A stretch of DNA of 64,000 nt from Bigelowiella natans CCMP2755 (lineage: Eukaryota; Cercozoa; Chlorarachniophyceae), in the NCBI GenBank assembly GCA_000320545.1, contig ADNK01002325.1:1-64000 (forward strand), written 5' to 3'. The notes beneath the pieces are model-generated. The model searched no databases, was not told where the DNA came from, and saw only the letters and a program-made list of their open reading frames with translations. How positions within the stretch are numbered: position 1 is the stretch's first letter; every line of letters starts with the position of its first letter. Below, one piece after another: positions 60,022-64,000 of the stretch. Made by a program: the position numbers and the translations under genes.

Positions 60022-61098
60022 TTTGATGCTGCTCCTACTACCATCCTCTACCTCCCGTGCGATACAAATCAGCGACAGACTTTCGAATATGTCTCATTCC
60101 AAAAAAGGCTTCGCTTTTTGGATCAAACTGTGTTTGTAGGAGATTCTTGGGGCTGGACTCCGGGATCCGTTTCAAGGTGAGAGTGCTGGATGGAAAACGA
60201 GGGAAATGTTCTCAAATTATACTGTGCGACATGCATAGGTTCATGTCGTAATCTGAGTATCGCAACACACGCTGTTCAGTAACGCAATGGCGTATCTACC
60301 TTTTTAGAGGGCAGCGTCCAGGGTTCATAAGTACCTGTCTCTTCCTTAACAATTGCATTGCTGCCTATTCGAACCCCGTGGGGGGTTTCCCTTCTTCCCA
60401 TATGCCTTCTGCTGCTACAAATGGTACCGTTATAGCTAGTATTTCTTTAAATAATATCAAACAGGACGTATAATTTATTTCATCCAAACTCGTAGTACCT
60501 CAGAATCTATCCTGTTTCTCAGACAGTCAAAGCACATCCATCCGACCCAAAAGTGATGTAAGTATAAGGGTTAGGGTTAGTGAACGTCTCAAATAGCTTA
60601 TATTTGATTGTGGATTTCAAGATGAGAGCAGTGTGTGTGTGTGTGTATGTGTGTTGTGGTAATGCCATGCATTCGTTTATATGATAATATTATTGTCCTT
60701 TTTAGTAAATACCGGGAAGCTTTGAAGGAATTCAATGAAAAATGGGAAACGAAGAGATTTAAAGTAAGTGAAATACACGTATGCACAAGTTAGTACTTTT
60801 CTCTCCTCCCTTTCTCTCTCTCTCTCTGTCTCTCTCTCTCTCACACACACACAGACGCACACACACATTGGTGTAGACGTATAGAGAAGTATGCAAATGA
60901 TCACTGATCTCATCATCATAATAAAACCCCTTTGCTCTCACCTGTACCTATCTCTCTATACAAATTTGTACTATTTCTAGAGATTCTACAGGCAGCAGCT
61001 TCGAAAAGAAATATTTCCCAGAAAGAAGAAACGAAGAAATCCTGTCATACATCCACACAGATGCATCACCTTTCTCCTTGTATCCACATTTTTTTAGG
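60022..61098 (+). CDS. Unrecognised multi-exon gene, part 1
   Basis: Plus-strand exons read in order: 60,022 to about 60,176 (ending TVFVGDSWGWTPGSVS before a GTGAGA donor); from about 60,308 (RGQRPGFISTCLF...) to about 60,420; from 60,465 in phase 1 (RIIYFIQTRSTSES) to about 60,557; from 60,705 (KYREALKEFNEKWETKRFK) to 60,762; and from 60,980 (RFYRQQLRKEIFPRKKKRR), open to a TAG at 61,098. The basic KKKRR cluster could be a nuclear signal. The start codon is not found and the family is unknown. It may continue into the exons at 61.7-62.2 kb if a GT donor after KKKRRNP is used. Confidence 0.5.
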
Positions 61099-61220
61099 GG
61101 GGAAATGAACAATCGATGCACTAATAAGAACTATCACCACAAAGAGATCACTAAATCATAGCATATATACAGAGCAGAGCATAGAGACACGCCTAGATTT
61201 ATAAATATATTACATTATAG

Positions 61221-61221
<1 letters not shown>

Positions 61222-61293
<72 letters not shown>
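61222..61293. repeat. (AT)n(GT)n microsatellite
   Basis: An AT run followed by a GT run. A G homopolymer of about 18 lies nearby at 61,576-61,593. Confidence 0.9.
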
Positions 61294-61295
<2 letters not shown>

Positions 61296-61698
61296 CGTGA
61301 TGGTAGAAGCAGCAAGTTTCCGAGTCTAGCTTTGCAATGGGCAATGCAAGCAATCCAAGTAATAATAGTGCAAGTTAACAATTGGTACATATGATATGTG
61401 TAAGGTTCTCATCCACATGCAAATAGTATTATATGCACAAAATTTTTGGGGTATGGGGGTAAGGTAGTGTCAGGGGGCATTTTGGTAGCAAAATATGGAG
61501 ATCTGAATATTTTGAAGACCCAGGTGATTCATTGAATTCAAGTTCATTCCGTAGAAAAAGAAAAGAGGGAGAGAGGGGGGGGGGGGGGGGGGTAAAAAGA
61601 AGGCAAACAAAAATTTACAGCAGCACAGAGATGATCTACAAATTCACATTTACTACAGAAACAGATATATTTTTATTTGATGTTTTTGATGTAGCAAC

Positions 61699-62188
61699 AG
61701 GGATTGGCTAAAGTACTCGTTGTAAGTACCGGGAAGACATTCGACTGGTTGATGGTAATCTTAACGATACGAATCATATTTCAGTTGCAAAGTTACAACA
61801 CAAACACGCGCGATGTATACACAGATCTTCTCCCGCCCTACTATTCTGTGCCCTTCCTTTCTGATTCTCTCGCGTGCATGTTAATCGACATATGTTCTTG
61901 CTCGAGCGCATACATGTATCCACACGTGAATCTAATTTTCTGGTGTTTAACTAGAATTCATTGGACGATGAGCGCGTCATCAGAAGGGTTTTACACTATC
62001 TTTCTTCGAAGAAATATGCACAAGGGAAGGTACAAGACTATTGCGCGTAGTAATAAGCTAGCCTTGCTTGATTGTTATAGTGAGATGCATATTTGGTGTG
62101 TGCATAAGAATGAATGGATACAATATTTGCAACTATTTTCAGGCATGATGAGGATGAGCTCGATGTCAAGATGTATACTATCAACTAG
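61699..62188 (+). CDS. Unrecognised multi-exon gene, part 2
   Basis: Exon candidates: 61,699 onward (GLAKVLV), 61,785 onward (LQSYNTNTRDVYTDLLPPYY), about 61,955-62,019 (SLDDERVIRRVLHYLSSKKY) and 62,144-62,188 (HDEDELDVKMYTIN, then TAG). The last two have the best coding character and form a charged C-terminus. They may be the 3' end of the gene starting near 60,022. No domain is recognised. Confidence 0.45.
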
Positions 62189-63136
62189 CCCTAAAATGCC
62201 TTCGTGGAACATTGCAGAGCTATATGTGTACGGAGCTGTCCGTGTATGTGATGCTGATTTGGCTGATGTGGCTATATCTTAATATAGTCCGTCGTGGCTT
62301 GTAGAGCAAGCACTAGTTATTGTTTGTGTGAGAGCCTAGCGCATCGTATGGCATCACTGACGTGTAACGAAAAAATATAATGCACACCACTGTTTTCATG
62401 ACTGCATCTGATCATCTGTTGTGTGATATCTATCTGTCGCGATCGATCGCTTCGAGCGCGTACTACACACTACTTATATACTAGATTACGTTGTCGCGCC
62501 ACTACATACACAGACATACAAGCGAGCTAGCGAGGCCCAACGTACACAACCTCGTCGACATGGTAGCGCACGTGTTTAGATTTGTAGCTCTGCAATGATA
62601 ATCAATGCTAGTCGAGATTCAGGTTGGGTTTTGGCAGCTGTGCTAGCATGACTTGATAAGGCGAGCTAGATTGCCCAGCTGCTAGCATGTCGCACATTTT
62701 GCATGTAGGTTGCGAAACACTGAAAACTAGTGCAATGCGCTTGCACCTTGCATCGCGTGCATTTTTTCTTGCGCACTAGCAATGCACACATTGTGCACAC
62801 TACAATATCACAATATGATAGTCCACCAAGCATTGTGAACCGCATCAGCATGAAGCAGGCGCAATCGTGCTAGCGTGCCATCCTGGTTCGCAACATGATC
62901 TAGATGATGCTCATCAGTCATGTTCAGTAGTTCAATCCACCTGCACTCTAGCACTAGCTAGGCAGTGCTAGAGTGCTAGAGTGCGGAATCGTCACTACTG
63001 GGGTCTAGCTAGCTAGGAGTTATGAAAGCTTGAGGTTTGTCACATATGCCTCTGGCATAGCTTGCCTGAAAATGTCAAGGTCGCTGATGCGATTTACACG
63101 CGCAAGCGGTATAACAGCGTATTTTACCTTAAATTA
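62189..63136. other. Palindrome island G
   Basis: No gene is supported. CTAG, GATCGATC, GCGC, TGCA and CATG words are dense, with peaks near 62,440-62,540 and 62,940-63,020. As annotated, it separates two plus-strand genes and so differs from islands A-F, unless a minus-strand gene end was missed. Confidence 0.6.
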
Positions 63137-63657
63137 GGTGGAAGATTTCGAAATGTGTTACGTATTCGCAGCTGATATACCAGAGTGTTAGCGGGACGCT
63201 ACGATTGGTGCCGTATAAATGGCGTGCAGGCTAGGCAAAAAGGAAATATGGATATCCATACACGGTTAAGTTTTGCGTTTGCTACAACAAGCGCTGAGAA
63301 AGATTCAATTGTTGAACATGCGCGGAAGATTATTAAGGCACGTACTGTTTACAATACAGGTAGCGAACAGTATAATTTCCCTCTAAATCTTTGGCCATCT
63401 TATTTTCGTTTTGTTTTCTTGGATCTCCCAATTTATGTGGTTCTCTTTTCCTTTTTACTCTTCTTTTTAGCCGTTTTTTCTCCTTTCTTTTTTGCCCTTC
63501 ATATAATGTGCATCCAATCGTCAGGGCAAGAAGGACCCTTTGCATACTTTTTTGCTGTTTCTACTCCCCTCCCTTGCCCTTTACGTTTTTCTTCTTTTTT
63601 CCTGACCGCGCTCTCTTTTTTTTTCCTTTAGCTGAGCTGCTGCTCCTAGTTCCTTGA
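63137..63657 (+). CDS. Short unrecognised exon set at right edge
   Basis: An acceptor at 63,136 opens a plus-strand segment. The best frame reads GRYDWCRINGVQARQKGNMD, then a helical stretch (TSAEKDSIVEHARKIIKART), and meets a donor near 63,359 (ACAG|GTAGCG). A long T/C tract to 63,631 looks like an intron end; the acceptor TTTAG there leads in phase 1 to eight more codons and TGA at 63,657. The product would be tiny, so exons are probably missing. The family is unknown. Confidence 0.4.
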
Positions 63658-63904
63658 CCTGATGTTAGGTGACAATGTTTTTTAAAAATGTCCACCGCTC
63701 TCAGTGTTAAAAAAATAAATGAAACTAAGATCCGATTGATAATAATGTATGTGAAAGTGAAGATGAAAGATGGTGTCCAAATCATAAAATGCTAGATGCA
63801 TTTCGAATTTCAACACGTCAAGTCAAGAAAATTCAATCGTGTGCTCGTAGGGTCAAATTTTGTGTTCGGAAGACATGATTTTCTGTGCTTTTGTGTACAT
63901 ACAG

Positions 63905-63982
63905 TATTTGGCCTCCAAAGCAGCAAGAAAACCACGGCCTTCAGCTTCCCTTCGAGCGTGTTTACTTCGTATCATCTCTAGT
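63905..63982 (-). CDS. Minus-strand exon candidate at window end
   Basis: On the minus strand, after an AG near 63,983, the frame MIRSKHARREAEGRGFLAAL continues to a GTATGT donor near 63,903. Codon content and splice signals fit an exon of a gene entering from the right. No second exon was established. Confidence 0.35.
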
Positions 63983-64000
63983 AGGCCTCCCTCTCCCTAA

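Noticed and set aside
60565-60580. Two TTAGGG units in an intron; similar short units near 14,670, 17,212 and 44,240
   Set aside because: One or two units are expected by chance at this scale and show no shared context.
63391-63657. Phe/Leu-rich open frame suggesting a membrane protein
   Set aside because: It is a T/C-rich polypyrimidine tract typical of a 3' intron end, flanked by donor and acceptor signals.

Overview
This is nuclear DNA from an intron-dense single-celled eukaryote. The evidence is a 31-unit CCCTAA telomere-type array at the left edge, GT-AG (and some GC-AG) introns of about 60-260 bp in nearly every gene, exons as short as 18-21 bp, amino-acid homopolymers and many microsatellites. 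A eukaryotic-only gene set agrees: Sar1, a Sec23/Sec24 coat protein, MAPEG, JmjC and FAM13-like. The species is not identified; a chlorarachniophyte or other intron-rich protist is only a guess from gene structure. Exon chains below were joined by hand from splice sites and phase, so ends marked uncertain may move.

Layout. 1-256 telomere-type array; 1,042-4,775 (-) low-complexity exons and a SUMO-like-domain gene; 5,013-6,732 (-) Tudor/Agenet-like gene; 7,455-22,168 (+) a 14.7 kb coiled-coil gene cut into dozens of tiny exons; 22,816-24,011 (-) a broken tandem-repeat protein gene and a tRNA-like (SINE-head) element; 24,543-25,309 (+) MAPEG; 26,442-29,179 (-) JmjC-type oxygenase; 29,554-34,995 (+) Sec24-like COPII protein; 36,126-36,698 (-) Sar1; 38,052-38,501 (+) small AT-hook/IQ-like protein; 40,404-42,592 (-) IQ plus twin FAM13-like domains; 43,034-48,424 (+) protein with several SH3b-like modules; 49,051-50,584 (-) tail-anchored coiled coil; 50,932-52,608 (+) coiled coil with acidic tail; 53,203-54,278 (-) small basic protein; 54,765-59,596 (-) large secreted/type I membrane protein; 60,022-62,188 (+) unrecognised exons; 63,137-63,657 (+) and the right edge (-), partial genes.

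How parts relate. Sar1 and the Sec24-like protein belong to the same COPII coat system and are convergent neighbours. Genes otherwise alternate in strand. Several start-to-start gaps are short (348-375 bp), consistent with shared promoters.

Main pattern. Every well-supported convergent (3'-3') gap holds a 0.5-1 kb gene-free island crowded with CTAG, GCATGC, TGCA and other short palindromes. The divergent (5'-5') gaps lack it, apart from one weak patch. Two islands (25.4-26.4 kb and 39.2-40.3 kb) also share a diverged block in the same orientation beside the 3' end of the right-hand gene. I know of no described element that explains this.
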